Origin: Allacma fusca
Taxonomy: Eukaryota > Arthropoda > Collembola > Symphypleona > Sminthuridae
Reading direction: 5' to 3'
DNA: 64,000 nucleotides
Assembly (NCBI GenBank): GCA_947179485.1
Contig: OX359245.1
Coordinates: 56,903,067 to 56,967,066, forward strand
In this document: positions 12,796-24,470 of the stretch, piece after piece
Numbering within the stretch: position 1 is the stretch's first letter
How the letters are laid out: the number at the start of each line of letters is the position of its first letter
Notes under the pieces: generated by a model
The model's input: the letters and a program-made list of their open reading frames with translations, nothing else
Database searches by the model: none
Told to the model about the DNA's origin: nothing
Position numbers and translations under genes: made by a program

Positions 12796-14316
12796 TTATT
12801 CCGAGGTTTCTTGTTGCAACGGAATTTTAATGTCACTGGAACCGCCATATACTCTGGGTATCACATGGACAGGAAAAATTCGTCTCAAGAATTCCATCCA
12901 TTCCTTTCTACAATTTGTCCCATAAATGTGAAATTTTCCCGTAGTTTTGTCACTCAAAAATGGCTTCACGCATTTGTAAAACATAGGAAAGAACCATGGA
13001 GCTAGGTGAATTCAATAATTTCCATTTTAACAGTCATTGCAATGTATTATTATATTAGAACAATATATTAGCATTTAAAGAATCGTTGGAAATTATATTA
13101 CGAACAAATTACCGTTTAAGAATACAATAAACTTTACGTATTCGGGAAAATTGGCTTCAAAAATCTGTGCAGATTTTGAAAGTACTCGAAGAACTAAATG
13201 TGCAGAATATAAACATCATAAGAATATTCCTTTAATTATTTCCATCATAAATTGAATTTACCAATACCAGTAATTAATTACCTGCGAAGGTTCCCTGAGC
13301 AACTGACAATCCCTCCAGATCCGTGATGACGCTGTATTGAGTTACAGGAACACCTTTGGATGTCAATTTGTTTCTCATTATTTCTTGATAAGTTTTTACA
13401 TTCCTCCATCTTGCTAGTAGAGCAGTCTTGGAACCAACTTCCTGGAGAAGTTTTATTAAATCCCACTTCCCCATGAGTGATAGAAACACTAGTAATAGAA
13501 AGTTACAGATGATACGTAGAAATGCATGTTAAATCATCTCATACATCTTTTCTTGTCGTACGGGGAGTGAAACTGGCTTTGAAAGACGTTAAAAATTACT
13601 TATTCGTTTCTGAAATATTCAAATTTTACAGCATTTACCTGGGCACTTGTCCTCGTCAAAGCCTAGAAGTTTTTCTGGCATGAGCTCTTCACATATTTTA
13701 GGCACTTCCCAAAGGAGTAACTCGTCAAAATTAACCTCCTTTCGCCACTTCATGTGCTAAAATGCAAATACGGTTGCAAATTCGGATGTTTAAAATTTTT
13801 TAGTCCACAAAGCCTTGATGTAGCAAATGGTATCTTTGAAATTTCCAATAAAAAATATGTAAGTACCCGTCGTAGCATCCGCTCAGCCTGGTCAAGGTTA
13901 TTTTCACGGGCTGTAGCAGATTCAATATCAACAGAAAATAGCATGCATTTGAATATTAAATATTTGACTGTATTGGGCATTTAAGTGACGTAACAAATTT
14001 TTTTTTTGCTATATTTATAAAATGTGAGTAGATTCTACTCATGAAATCAGTACCTCGTATCCATCGTAATAATTCCATATCCGAATTGAGAAACTCGTTT
14101 AAATCCAAATCCTTCATGCGCACCCGAAACTGAAAATTATTAAAATGCAATGGAGTAGAAATCAACGGAGTAAAATTACCGATCTATAGTTTATGTTTCA
14201 GCCTATATTCAGCCTATATTTCAGTTTATATTGATTTTAAAATCAATTTTTGTTCAAGATATTTAAGACTTTACTTCGCCCAGAAGTTCCAGCTCGTAAA
14301 GACTCGGGGCAGCCAT
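12796..14316 (-). CDS. SEC14-like CRAL-TRIO lipid-binding protein, gene B (7 exons)
   Basis: Predicted exons on the minus strand are 14275-14316, 14054-14129, 13866-13909, 13639-13756, 13282-13488, 13113-13193 and 12796-13001. All junctions are GT-AG and the joined length is 774 nt (257 aa, starting MAAPSLYELELLGE). The CRAL-TRIO N-terminal helices (MELLRWIRG, then ARENNLDQAERMLRR) and SEC14 blocks (SKGVPVTQYSVITDLEGL, ANFPE, FFPMFYKCVKPFLSDKT, VIPRVYGGS) are intact. The C-terminus is longer than in gene A and ends QQETSE. The coding exons and both flanks are closely similar to gene C, so B and C look like a recent duplication. A cytosolic lipid-transfer role is inferred from the family; the ligand is unknown. 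Confidence 0.87.
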
Positions 14317-15814
14317 ATTTGCAAAACGGAATCCTTCAAATTTTTCCAACAATTTAGGAGAACTACACAGAGTAAATGACATTAGACAACCTGACACAAC
14401 TGGCTTAGTATTAATAGTGTGTTGGTATATGTTCAATATATGCACTTAATTAAGCAAAGTTGGAATCGTTCAAGCACAATCTGTCACGAGAAAGGGAAAA
14501 CTTCCGTGATCAACCTGATATTTTCCAGAGAGTTTAAGCCAAAGAAACTTTGATTAGAACAAATTCATAATAAACATCTCGAAAACATTTCTCAAGAAAT
14601 TAAATCCAAAATTGACAAGAAAAATTATTGCAAGATAGTTTTAAGCTTGCTTATGTCAATTCCACTTTACGTAATTACCCATCCTGCCATTTCAAAGCAC
14701 TATCGCTTGAGTTATTCTACGTGTTTCTCTTTTTACTGTAAGTGCATGTATGTATATGCCGTTAGGAAAACAAGTTTGACGTAAGTAACAGACGTCAAAA
14801 GGTCATTAATTCCGGTTAGAGGAATGTCCACCGAGGAGATGACATATGTATATACAGTCGTCATATACGTTATAACAAAGTCATGTGTTAATCTTTAGAT
14901 GACGTCAATAATTAGCGTATTTATAATCGGGTTGGAAATTAAATGATAAGGCAAATTCTCATTAATTTGAATAACTAACAATAAGTGCACGTCTAAATTA
15001 TATTTTCGTAAGGGTTTACTTTCTGGTTTACTAACTGGAATGCTTGAATAACAATCCATGTAATTACTATCATGTTACCCTTCTTGGATAGTGTGTTGGT
15101 AAAATATAAATGTATCCTGTATATGAAACTATAGCTATATTGGTTTTAAAACATGCATACAACAAGTAAAAGGGTTAATAGTGTCCTTTGTCTCTAAATC
15201 TATAAATATTACTCAGTATGAATTGTAGGTATAATACAGAGAATTTCGTCTACAGTGGCTTCCTCTTTACATTCCCTTTATACTAGAAGGTTTATTTTTC
15301 AGCACACATAATTATGAATTATCATAGGGGGCAATACTCATTAGAATCTTAATTATATGTAAAACAATAAATGTAAAACCTCTATCGGGTGATAGTTGGA
15401 AACCTATATGATCTTAAATGCATAAATAAATAATATTGACATGATTAAAATTCACCCAAGAATGCATATACGTTATATCATATCTCTATTTATTGGCAGG
15501 TATTTTGCCATCCCTTGCAAACCACTATATAGGGAAATCCCTGTATCGACTGTAGTGTATGCGGGTTCCAAAGATATCTGTATGTCACTATTAAGAGTTA
15601 GGAAATGTTACTTATGGACCTTAAGCATTAGAAATTATCGTCCAGTAATGCCTTTCAGGAGAAGAGTTTTTATTCCTTTAAAGAGGAGAGTCAAAAACAG
15701 ACGAACTACAAACTACAATGTAGCTGTAAAGGAAAACATATTCAGTGTAAAGTAAATATTGAGCCTTTCTTACACCCTGATCATAAATAAAAGCAAAATA
15801 TTATTAGTGAGAAG
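14317..15814. other. intergenic, 5' flank of gene B
   Basis: The first 600 bases resemble the upstream region of gene C at 22490-23080 (shared CACAATCTGTCAC, TGATATTTTCCAGAG and CAAAGAAACTT words), so they belong to the duplicated block. Further on only short unsupported frames occur; the 104-codon frame at 15441-15755 resembles nothing I recognise. Confidence 0.5.
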
Positions 15815-17512
15815 TAGGGATGAGTACCTCGTTGGTTTTAAAATTCTCTGTCTCGTTCTCGTTTCCAAAAAAAATACGAGAACCAGATACTTTGAGAACG
15901 CGAGTAGCGAGAGTAAGCAATGCATGAGAAAAACGAGACTGGGCATTGTCAGTGTGAAAACTGACAAAACGCTGTCACTTTCACCGCAGCACTACACACA
16001 ACACTTTCCCCTGATACTGTTGAGGACTTCTACTGCTTTCCCCAGTCCTGAAATAAAAAATTAAAATAAAAGGATTAGTGAGAAAATGTAAACTAATTGT
16101 TTACATTTTCTCAGCCTTTACCTTACCCTAATTCCTAACCTACTTAAAAAGCTAAAAATAAAATAAATGTAAATATACTCACCTTATGTTCCTCCTGTGG
16201 AAATCCTGGACCCTTTAAAAAGTATAAAAGGGGAAGGGATTTCCACAGAAAGGACATTCAGTAATCCACTGCCTTAGCGGTTGGTTCCGAGGTCTTCACC
16301 TCTGGCTCCTGATTCCGGAGAATTCTCCAGGATTTCCGACCGAAAGGACGGTTTCTATATTAGGTAATTTCTACCTTTTCCCGCTCCAATACCACCAGAC
16401 CTTTACCCATACCTAACCACCAATCCCTGCCTACCCAGACCATCCAGCGCCAAGTTCAAAAATCTTGGCAGCTTGGTTCTTTGGCATTATAAAGTATTGC
16501 ACTTGTCATTTTTTTCTTAAAAAAGTTAAATTAATTTTTTTAATATTTTTTGAAATTTGGTTTGTTTTTGGGATAATTTTTATTAGAACCTTCCCTTGCT
16601 ACGTAAAGGTAATTTGGACCCCTTCAAGTAAGTTTTTGGCAATATTTTGGAATTTTATTTTTTTATTAAGTAAAAAGCCGGGTCTGGCAGGTGTTGGCAT
16701 CTACCCTACCATATTTTAATTTTACCTACCTTTCCCTCAAAATATTGGACGTGCATTTGCCCTGGGAATTTAATATAAAAGAGTGGTTTTCCGAGCAATA
16801 GCTCCGGATTAAAATTCTACAAATAAAATAAATTGTTTTCCGGGCAAATGCACATATTGCCGCGCGGAGCGCTGGATTATTTCCTAAGTCCCCAACCTGT
16901 TACTCTGCCAGTTTGAATTTTGCTCTACCTACTCCTGGTAATTTTTAGTACCCCTTTTGTGTAATTTTAAATTACAACAACCCTTGCTCTACCACTCCAA
17001 TAAATTAAATAATTAAATTTCAAAGTTTATTTTAATTTGCTCTACCACTTCAATTAAATTAAATTAAACGTATCCATTTTCAATAACCCTTTGATTAAAC
17101 TTATGCACCCTCACAGGCATAAACATGGTTTTTGTGTTGAAATATGTGTATTTAATTGTAGCCTGCACAAATTCTGGTGAGAGAACATACGACAAGTTTA
17201 TTTAATTTCACTATTCAAAACAATCCCAAAATATTTATTTTGGAGTCTGGACCGTAAAATTTGAAAACATGAAAGCCTTGAAAAAACTTAATGAAGAAAA
17301 AACCGCAATAGCACCAAGAATTGCAAAATGTCTTAATTGGCAAATGGTGAAGCAAAACATACCATATTTATCTGTTTGATATGGGTTTAAAAATACCTAA
17401 TTGCAAACGATATTGTCGTTAAATATAGCGAAATGTCGCGTACTGTCTCGTTGGTGCATCAACAACAAGATAAACGAGATTCTCGACTCGTTGTCTCGTT
17501 ATGCACACCCTA
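15815..17512. mobile_element. possible old hAT-like element (TAGGG termini)
   Basis: The left end TAGGGATGAG and right end (reverse complement) TAGGGTGTGC resemble hAT termini. The flanking octamers GTGAGAAG and GTGATTAA match at only five of eight positions. CTCGTT/CGAGA words cluster near both ends. The middle (about 16050-17100) looks like unrelated inserted repeat DNA. No transposase is visible. Confidence 0.35.
16079..16113. repeat. perfect 15-bp-arm hairpin
   Basis: The sequence TGAGAAAATGTAAAC, a five-base loop TAATT, and the exact reverse complement of the arm form a 35-bp palindrome. It lies inside non-coding repeat DNA, and its function is unknown. Confidence 0.85.
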
Positions 17513-17799
17513 GTGATTAATAGAAATTGGCGACGAAAATACGATGCCTGATTGTGAGTAGTAAACGCAAATTTTATAGTAATATACAAGATGCATATTC
17601 TTTTGAAGCTATGCCTACAGCGGAGCAACAATTTCACAATTCCGTCACTCAACGTAATCATAAAAGTAGGATTACATTGTATAGTTAGATGCTTAAACTG
17701 AAACAAGCTTACATAGGAGCTTTAAATACTGGAAAAAATCAGGATGTGGCATTCGAAACAACTGTTGAAATAGAAAATGTCCGTTAAAAACCAGGGAAT

Positions 17800-18238
17800 T
17801 CCTGCCACATTACACAATGCTGTTTCTTCGATTTGAACAAAATTGCAAGGCTATCATTTGGAGCTGTTGCTTGTCCGTTGCCGACTAGACCAACTCGCGG
17901 AAAACATTTTGATGGACCAGATGAAGTCTAGAATCGAAGTTCACATTGAGGTCCGGACCGACATCCCCATCAACGAAATCTACGATGCATGTGATTTTGA
18001 GAAAAGGCTGAAAATGATTGTATGACACTGTCAAAAATTTGACGGGAAACAAAAAGGGGGAAAAAGCACTAGATCTGTTACGGATTATGTCGCATTTGAG
18101 CCCCTACTGAATTACCCTGAGATTAATGTACGCCATCCTCAACTGCAATTGCTACCAAAATTCTGAAGGTTTCGAATTTAAGGATTGACATTTCCGGAAC
18201 GCATTTGTATTGGCTCAGAGCTTCTCCTTGGTAAAAAT
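17800..18238 (+). pseudogene. relic coding repeat, second copy (5' part)
   Basis: This copy aligns with 10715-10850 plus 12000-12072 without the hAT insertion. The longest clean frame (17843-18025) ends in a stop. Further frames continue to 18238, where hAT element 2 interrupts. Skipping that element, an open plus-strand frame with residues such as NAFVLAQS continues at 19500 as ARFHRMIQGSALELARSES. The parent protein is unrecognised; it is probably a retroposed or repeat-encoded gene. Confidence 0.5.
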
Positions 18239-19491
18239 CAGAGCATTGGAAAATACTTATTTTTTTTCTGAAAATACAAAATAAAATACATTTAAAATAA
18301 AAGCCAAAATACAAAATACAAAATAAAAATACCTCCAATAATTTTATGAAAATACAAAGTAAAAATACATTATATTGTGGGTTATTCAAAATACCAAATA
18401 CAAAATACTGTATTTCAAATACTTTTCTCAAAATACAATTCACCTCTATTTTTAGCAGTTTTAGAAAAACAAGCTTTTTAAAAACACCATCAGAAAGCGA
18501 AGCCCTTTTGAGACTAAATATATTACCTGCATAACTAAATAACCGCTTTACAGGGACTGACGAGGCCCCGGGAGTATTAAAATAAAAAACATGTATTTGA
18601 CGTTTGGGTTTGGAGACTTGTCCAAAATAGTCAAGCTGTCATAAGTATCCTGCAAATAGTTTAAGCACTCCCATTCAACGATTTCTTCGGTAATTGATGA
18701 TGAGGGAATTAACTTCATGTGAGCCTTTGCTAAACTGAACAATTTTAAGGCGTCGCCAGCCCCCAATAGTGTTGCCCGTGCGTCCGTTTATCCCGCGGGT
18801 TTCCTCCAAACATACCCGACCGATTTCGTTCAAAATTTTTGTGAACATTTGTTAGGCTACTTCCCCGAACGATTTCGTTATTGGTTGAAATCGGTCCACA
18901 TATTCGTACGTAAAAAAATAAAAACGAACAAAATCTTTGTTTTCTCACGAACTGTTGCATCGATTTCAATTAAATGTTTTTATACGCACCATTCAGTATT
19001 ACTAACACTGATTTTTAAAATTAATTTTCGCTTTTTTAAAATTTAATTTTTGATGTTTCAAAAATTTGTAACGGTAATTTTATAAAGGAGCTCAACATAC
19101 TGCACTAATTAACTAAGGAGAGATGGCCGTAGCTTGAGCCGCTCGACTCGTCAGCCTTAAATAATCGCGGAGCGATGATTTTATTGTAAAGTGCGCTCAC
19201 TCATACCATCTCATACGAGTGTTGTTACATGATGGGGGACTACAGATGGCATGTACATTGGAAGTTATCATACGAAAAGTATTTTGAGCAAAATACTTTA
19301 TTTGAAATACATTTGGTATGGCACTGTTAGCAATAAAATATAAAATACTATCTTATTCAAAAACATGTAAAATATAAAGTATAAAATACTTATTCAATGC
19401 ATTAAAGCTACAAAATACTAAATACAAAATACTCGAAGGTCTCAAAATACGTATTTTAAAATACTGTATTCCCAAATACTCCAATGCTCTG
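18239..19491. mobile_element. hAT miniature element 2 (AAAATAC-repeat filled)
   Basis: The termini CAGAGCATTGGA are inverted repeats, flanked by the exact 8-bp duplication GTAAAAAT (18231-18238 and 19492-19499). Both ends are packed with AAAATAC/AAATACAAAATA words in the same orientation. In the middle, a minus-strand frame at 18548-18766 has the spacing EWECLNYLQDTYDSLTIL, reminiscent of the central region of hAT transposases. It may therefore be a transposase remnant, which would make this an internally deleted autonomous copy. Confidence 0.92.
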
Positions 19492-19499
19492 GTAAAAAT

Positions 19500-19640
19500 T
19501 CAGGACGAAGAAAATGCGAGATTCCATCGCATGATTCAGGGCTCCGCCCTTGAATTAGCAAGAAGCGAATCAGTGACCATAATTGTAGGGTTTTTGAGGA
19601 GAATCCAGGTAACTTGGGTTGGGCGTATGAAAAATATTTA
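19500..19640 (+). pseudogene. relic coding repeat, continuation after hAT element 2
   Basis: An open plus-strand frame (residues DEENARFHRMIQGSALELAR) resumes directly after the target duplication and appears to continue the relic interrupted at 18238. The family is not recognised. Confidence 0.4.
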
Positions 19641-20110
19641 TAATATCCGGAATGATGATACTCTGTTGAAAAACGAATACTTTTTATGACTCCTGACATG
19701 AAAATTATGGAGTGAACAATCCCTATTCCACAAAATTCCGCTCGCACTGGACCAGGTAAAGGAGCATCTTAAGAATGGGACTAACGGAGGGGAAACAATT
19801 TGATCAGACAAATAACCCGTTTCTTGTACGGTTCGTGGAGCTCACTTGGTGTGAAGTGTGATGCTGAGTTACTTTTAGCATTAACTATAGCTGCGTGGAT
19901 AGAAGTAGCCGTCTTACTTTCTGGGAACATGCTTTCATACGGTGTATCTATTTGTCCGAAATATGGGTGCTTAAGTCACTTTTAAAGGGACGTTTCATCA
20001 AGGACTCGGGAAAATATTAAAGGAACGAAAATGATTCTTTTACAGGTATTGCATTTAATTAGTACATCCCTTTTATACATAATAAATTATTATTATCATA
20101 GATTTACCAG

Positions 20111-20455
20111 CTATAATTTTGTAGTCACATAGATGGGATAGAGAAAGATGATGCTTTGAACAAACAGTCGGTATTCACGGAAAGTGGGAAGACATTTGGA
20201 CACGAGACAAAATTGTTTGATCTCTTTTGTAGTTGTATCGAAAAATATTATGAGTAAGAATCTCTTGAAGCTTGGAGGGTCAGACATGAGGAGATGGAAA
20301 TTTTCTGGCGATACATGATATTTAATGTTATCAAATGCTTTACTCAAATCTACATATATACGTACATATGTGCTACATTTAATTATTTTTAAGCGTCGTG
20401 TAGATTTTGTGAGAGGTTTAATAACCCCGAAAAATAGATTTTCACGTAAAATCAA
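20111..20455 (-). mobile_element. LINE (non-LTR) reverse transcriptase fragment
   Basis: The minus-strand frame contains YVDLSKAFDNIKYHV, which fits the block around the first catalytic aspartate of non-LTR reverse transcriptases (usual form DLSKAFDTVDH). Only about 115 codons are open and no YADD block is present, so this is a 5'-truncated, decayed piece. Confidence 0.5.
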
Positions 20456-21009
20456 ACAAGATAATATTTGAATAATAAACTTTTTTTTCTTTAATGAATT
20501 CCAGGGTCGTTTAAGGCTTTTAAGACAAAACTTTTAGTAATGGACATTTCCGTATTTCAATGAATATGCAGAAAGAAATATCGGTTTATGTAATATATAT
20601 GTAGATATCCCGGTTATTACGTAACAGGGATACAAGCCAGTGAAATATTTGTACATTCATTAGTTCTGGTTTTGCATGAAAATAGGAGTATTGGTTTTAT
20701 AATTTGAATGAAATTGTCATTTAAATAAGTGCATAGTGTAGTTTGCGTAAATTATTTATCAGAAACGTGACAGCACATTCTTGTATTTACCAAACCCTAC
20801 ATAAATATTTGGCATTGCACTCCTAAAAAACAGACGCCCCACCATGAGATAATTTCTCAGTAGGGTAATTACTTTTATGTAAATCTGCATATACAACTAA
20901 GATACCAACTTAAGATGAAACAAAAATGAGAATTCAGAATAAGATTGATGGACAAGAGTTGTACAATCCAACAATGAGTAGTAGTGTTTAAAAATGATGA
21001 ATTCTGATT
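20456..21009. other. 3' flank of gene C, duplicated block
   Basis: From about 20770 this resembles 12575-12795 downstream of gene B (shared CTTGTATTTACCAAACC, TACATAAATATT and GGCATTGCAC). No gene of its own is visible. Confidence 0.6.
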
Positions 21010-22436
21010 TTATTCATAGGATCGCTGTATCCAAGGAATTTCAATGTCATTGGAACCACCATATACACTGGGTATCAGATGTACAGGAAACATTGGTCGC
21101 AAGAATTCCATCCATTCCTTTCTACATTTGGTCCCATAAATATGACATTTTCCTGTGGTTTTGTCACTCAAAAATGGCTTAGCGCATTTGTAAAACATAG
21201 GAAAGAACCATGGGGCTATGTAAAATTCAAAATTCCATCTTCAAAAGTCATTCCAATGATTCATTATATATTAGCATTGAAGGAATCTTTGGCAGATATG
21301 TTACGAACAACTTACCGTTTAAGAATACAAGATACTTTGTACATTCGGGAAAATTGGCTTCAAAAATCTGTGCAGATTTTGAGAGTACTCGAAGAACTAA
21401 ATGTGCAGAATATAAACATTAGTATTCCTTTAATTTGTTCCATCGTAAATTAAATGCACCAATACAAATAATTACCTGCGAAGGTTCCCTGAGCAATTGA
21501 CAATCCCTCCAGATCCGTAATGATGCTGTATTGAGTTACAGGAACACCTTTGGATGTCAATTTGTTTCTCATAAATTCTTCATAAGTTTTTACTTTCCTC
21601 CATCTTGCAAGTAGAGTGGTCTCGGGACCAACTTCCTGTATAACTTGTTTTAAATCCCACTTCCCAGTCAGTGATAGAAACACTAGGAATAAGTTTCAGA
21701 TGATTTGTAGGAACGTGTGATAAAAAATGTCGGCTTTGAAAGATGTTAACAATTCCATAATTATTCGTTTCTAAAATATTAAAATTTTACAGCATTTACC
21801 TGGGCATCCGTCCTCGTCAAAGCCTAGAAATGTTTCTGGCATGAGCTCTTCACATATTTTAGGCACGTCCCAAAGGAGTAACTCGTCAAAATTAACCTCC
21901 TTTCGCCACTTCATGTGCTAAAATGCAAATAGGGTTATAAATTCGGGTGTTTAAAATGTTTTAGCCCACAAAACCATGATGTAGTAAATGGTATCTTCGA
22001 AATTTCCAATCAAAAAATATAAGTACCCGTCGTAGCATCAGCTCAGCCTGGTCAAGGTTATTTTCACGGGCTGTAGCAAATTCAATATCAACAGAAAATA
22101 TCAAGCATTTGAATATTAAATATATTATCGGACATTCAAGTGACGCAACAAAAGTTTTTTTTAATATTTATAAAACGTGAGTAGATTCCATTCATGAAAT
22201 CAGTACCTCGTATCCATCGTAATAATTCCATATCCGAATTGAGAAACTCGTTTAAATCCAAATCCTTCATGCGCAGCCGAAACTAAAAATTATTAAAATG
22301 CAATTGAGTGGAAATCAACGGAGTAAAATAACAGATCTATAATTTTTATTTCAGTCATAAAATCATTTGTTATTCAAAATATTTAAAACTTTACTTCTCC
22401 CAGAAGTTCCAGCTCGTAAAGACTCGGGGCAGCCAT
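21010..22436 (-). CDS. SEC14-like CRAL-TRIO lipid-binding protein, gene C (7 exons)
   Basis: Predicted exons on the minus strand are 22395-22436, 22207-22282, 22027-22070, 21800-21917, 21476-21682, 21316-21396 and 21010-21215. All junctions are GT-AG and the joined length is 774 nt (257 aa). The family blocks are intact (SKGVPVTQYSIITDLEGLSIAQGTF, ANFPE, FYKCAKPFLSDKT, VYGGSNDIEIP). Every exon has the same length as in gene B, and intron and flanking sequences also match, so the pair arose by a segmental duplication of roughly 2.3 kb. The C-terminus ends IQRSYE. The inferred role is binding or transfer of a hydrophobic ligand, from the family only. Confidence 0.87.
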
Positions 22437-24470
22437 ATTTGCAAAATTTCCGGAATCCGTCAAATTTGTCCAACAATTTAAAAGAACAACACAGAGTAAG
22501 TGACATTAGACAACCTTACACAATTGGCTCGGTTTTAATAGTGTGTTGGTACATGACCAATATATACACTTCACTAAGCACAGTTGCAATCGTTAGAGCA
22601 CAATCTGTCACCAGAAAGGAAAAAAACTTCAAATATCATATCTTTATCAATCTGATATTTTCCAGAGAATTTAATCCAAAGAAACTTCGATTAGAACAAA
22701 TTCACATCAAAGATCTCGAAAACAGTTCTCAAGCAATTAAATTCAAAATTGACAAGTAAAATTATTGCAGGATAATTTTAAGCTTGCTTATGTCAATTCC
22801 AGTTTACGAACCCATGCTGCTATTTCAAAGCACTATCGCTTGAGTTATACACAACCGTGGTTAACAATATGGTATGTATTCCCATAGTACATGTATTGTA
22901 CATGTATGTATATGTCCCGATAGGAAACCAAGTTTGACGTAAGTAATACACGTCAAAATGTCAGTCATTTCGGTTAAAATGTACAGGGTGGAGATGACAT
23001 ACATATATGCGTTATATCATATACGTTGAGATAATGTCAAGCATTAACCTTTAAATGACGTCAATAATTATCACAATCTGTCACCAGCAAGGAGAAAACT
23101 ATATCCGTGATCAATCTGATATTTTCCAGCGGATTTAAGCCAAAGAAACTTTGATTAGAGCATATTTATGTCTAAGATCGCGAAAAAAAAATACTCAAGA
23201 AATTGAATTCAAAATTGACAAGCAAAATAATTATCTTACGGTATAATTTTAACTTTCTGTACGTCATCACGGATTAACGATTATAAATTGTTTATCGCCT
23301 GTTGGGGAAACAGCATGGGGAATCTGTTGCACAAGGGGAATATTGAGAGGAAATGTCTAATGTGCAAATAAGGATGCGTAAGAAAGGAGACCACACATTT
23401 GGTGTGAGGTATTGCCTGCTTCCAACTTTAATCAATCTCGTCCCTCAACCAGTAACTTGTCGTCGAGGGAGCGTTATCTAATTCTATTCTGATTCTAAGC
23501 AATATCGACGTATTCCAATTATTTCAACATGGTTGATATTATGTATAATTGTAGGTAATGTATATTGTAAAAATGAAAACTCCCTGAATATGTGTACATT
23601 CACGAAAGTTAGTTATTTTGGTTAGGATTTTTTAAAAAGCATTAATTTGATTACCGATTGAAAATTTCATTTTAGGAATATAATTGGAAAAATTTTGAAT
23701 TCCCTGTCGACGAGAAGTTGCTTTCCTATTTTTCAAAAGTACAACAAGTTAACGTAAATCAACAAATGAGTTTAGTCAACGTTGTTGAATAAACAGTTCG
23801 CACGGTAATTTTTACGGAAAACGTATTTTTCAATTTTTTATTTGCAAAATAATGTAATTACAGTTACGAGTGTTACAAGTATGAACAGGGTACGTCGGGA
23901 AGCATAGCTGTCAAATTGTAGCACTGTATTTGCTACGGTACCAGAGCATTGGATCATGCTAACACAAGTGTTTGGATTTTTTTTCTTTTCCCAGGATTCA
24001 ACTCCCTTTGAGGAAATGAAATCCACGTTTTATCAATTTTTTTTATAGACAAACTTGATAATGAGAATTTTGATGTTCCTGGTTTGCGCACAACGATGCA
24101 ATTGATTAAAGGTTTTATGCAGTCCCAGGCCATTACACAAAAGGAATCGCCTATGAATTACACTCAACAGTTCTGATTTCGCATGGCATCAGAGTTGGTT
24201 TTCCTACTTATATGAATTTACGATATCCATCATAGTTAAAGAGTTCTAGAAACATATCTTGCACATAAACATGGCTCCATTTATAAAATTCCTACACACA
24301 TAATATTCATTGAAATGCTTACATTGCTTCAAAAAAGTACACCGTTGAATGGTACTTTTATGTAAATTTATTTTGAAAGTTTTAAGATAGGCAATTAAAA
24401 TGCTGATAACATGCACTATAGAACATTGCACAGTGGGTATAGTGACTTTTAAAAAGGAAGAATTCTAATT
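22437..24470. other. intergenic with duplicated 5' flank pieces
   Basis: The upstream flank of gene C (22490-23080) is shared with gene B. A second partial copy of the same flank follows at 23065-23240 (CACAATCTGTCACCAG, TGATATTTTCCAGCGG, CAAAGAAACTTTGATTAGA). The remainder to 24470 has no recognised gene. Confidence 0.55.
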
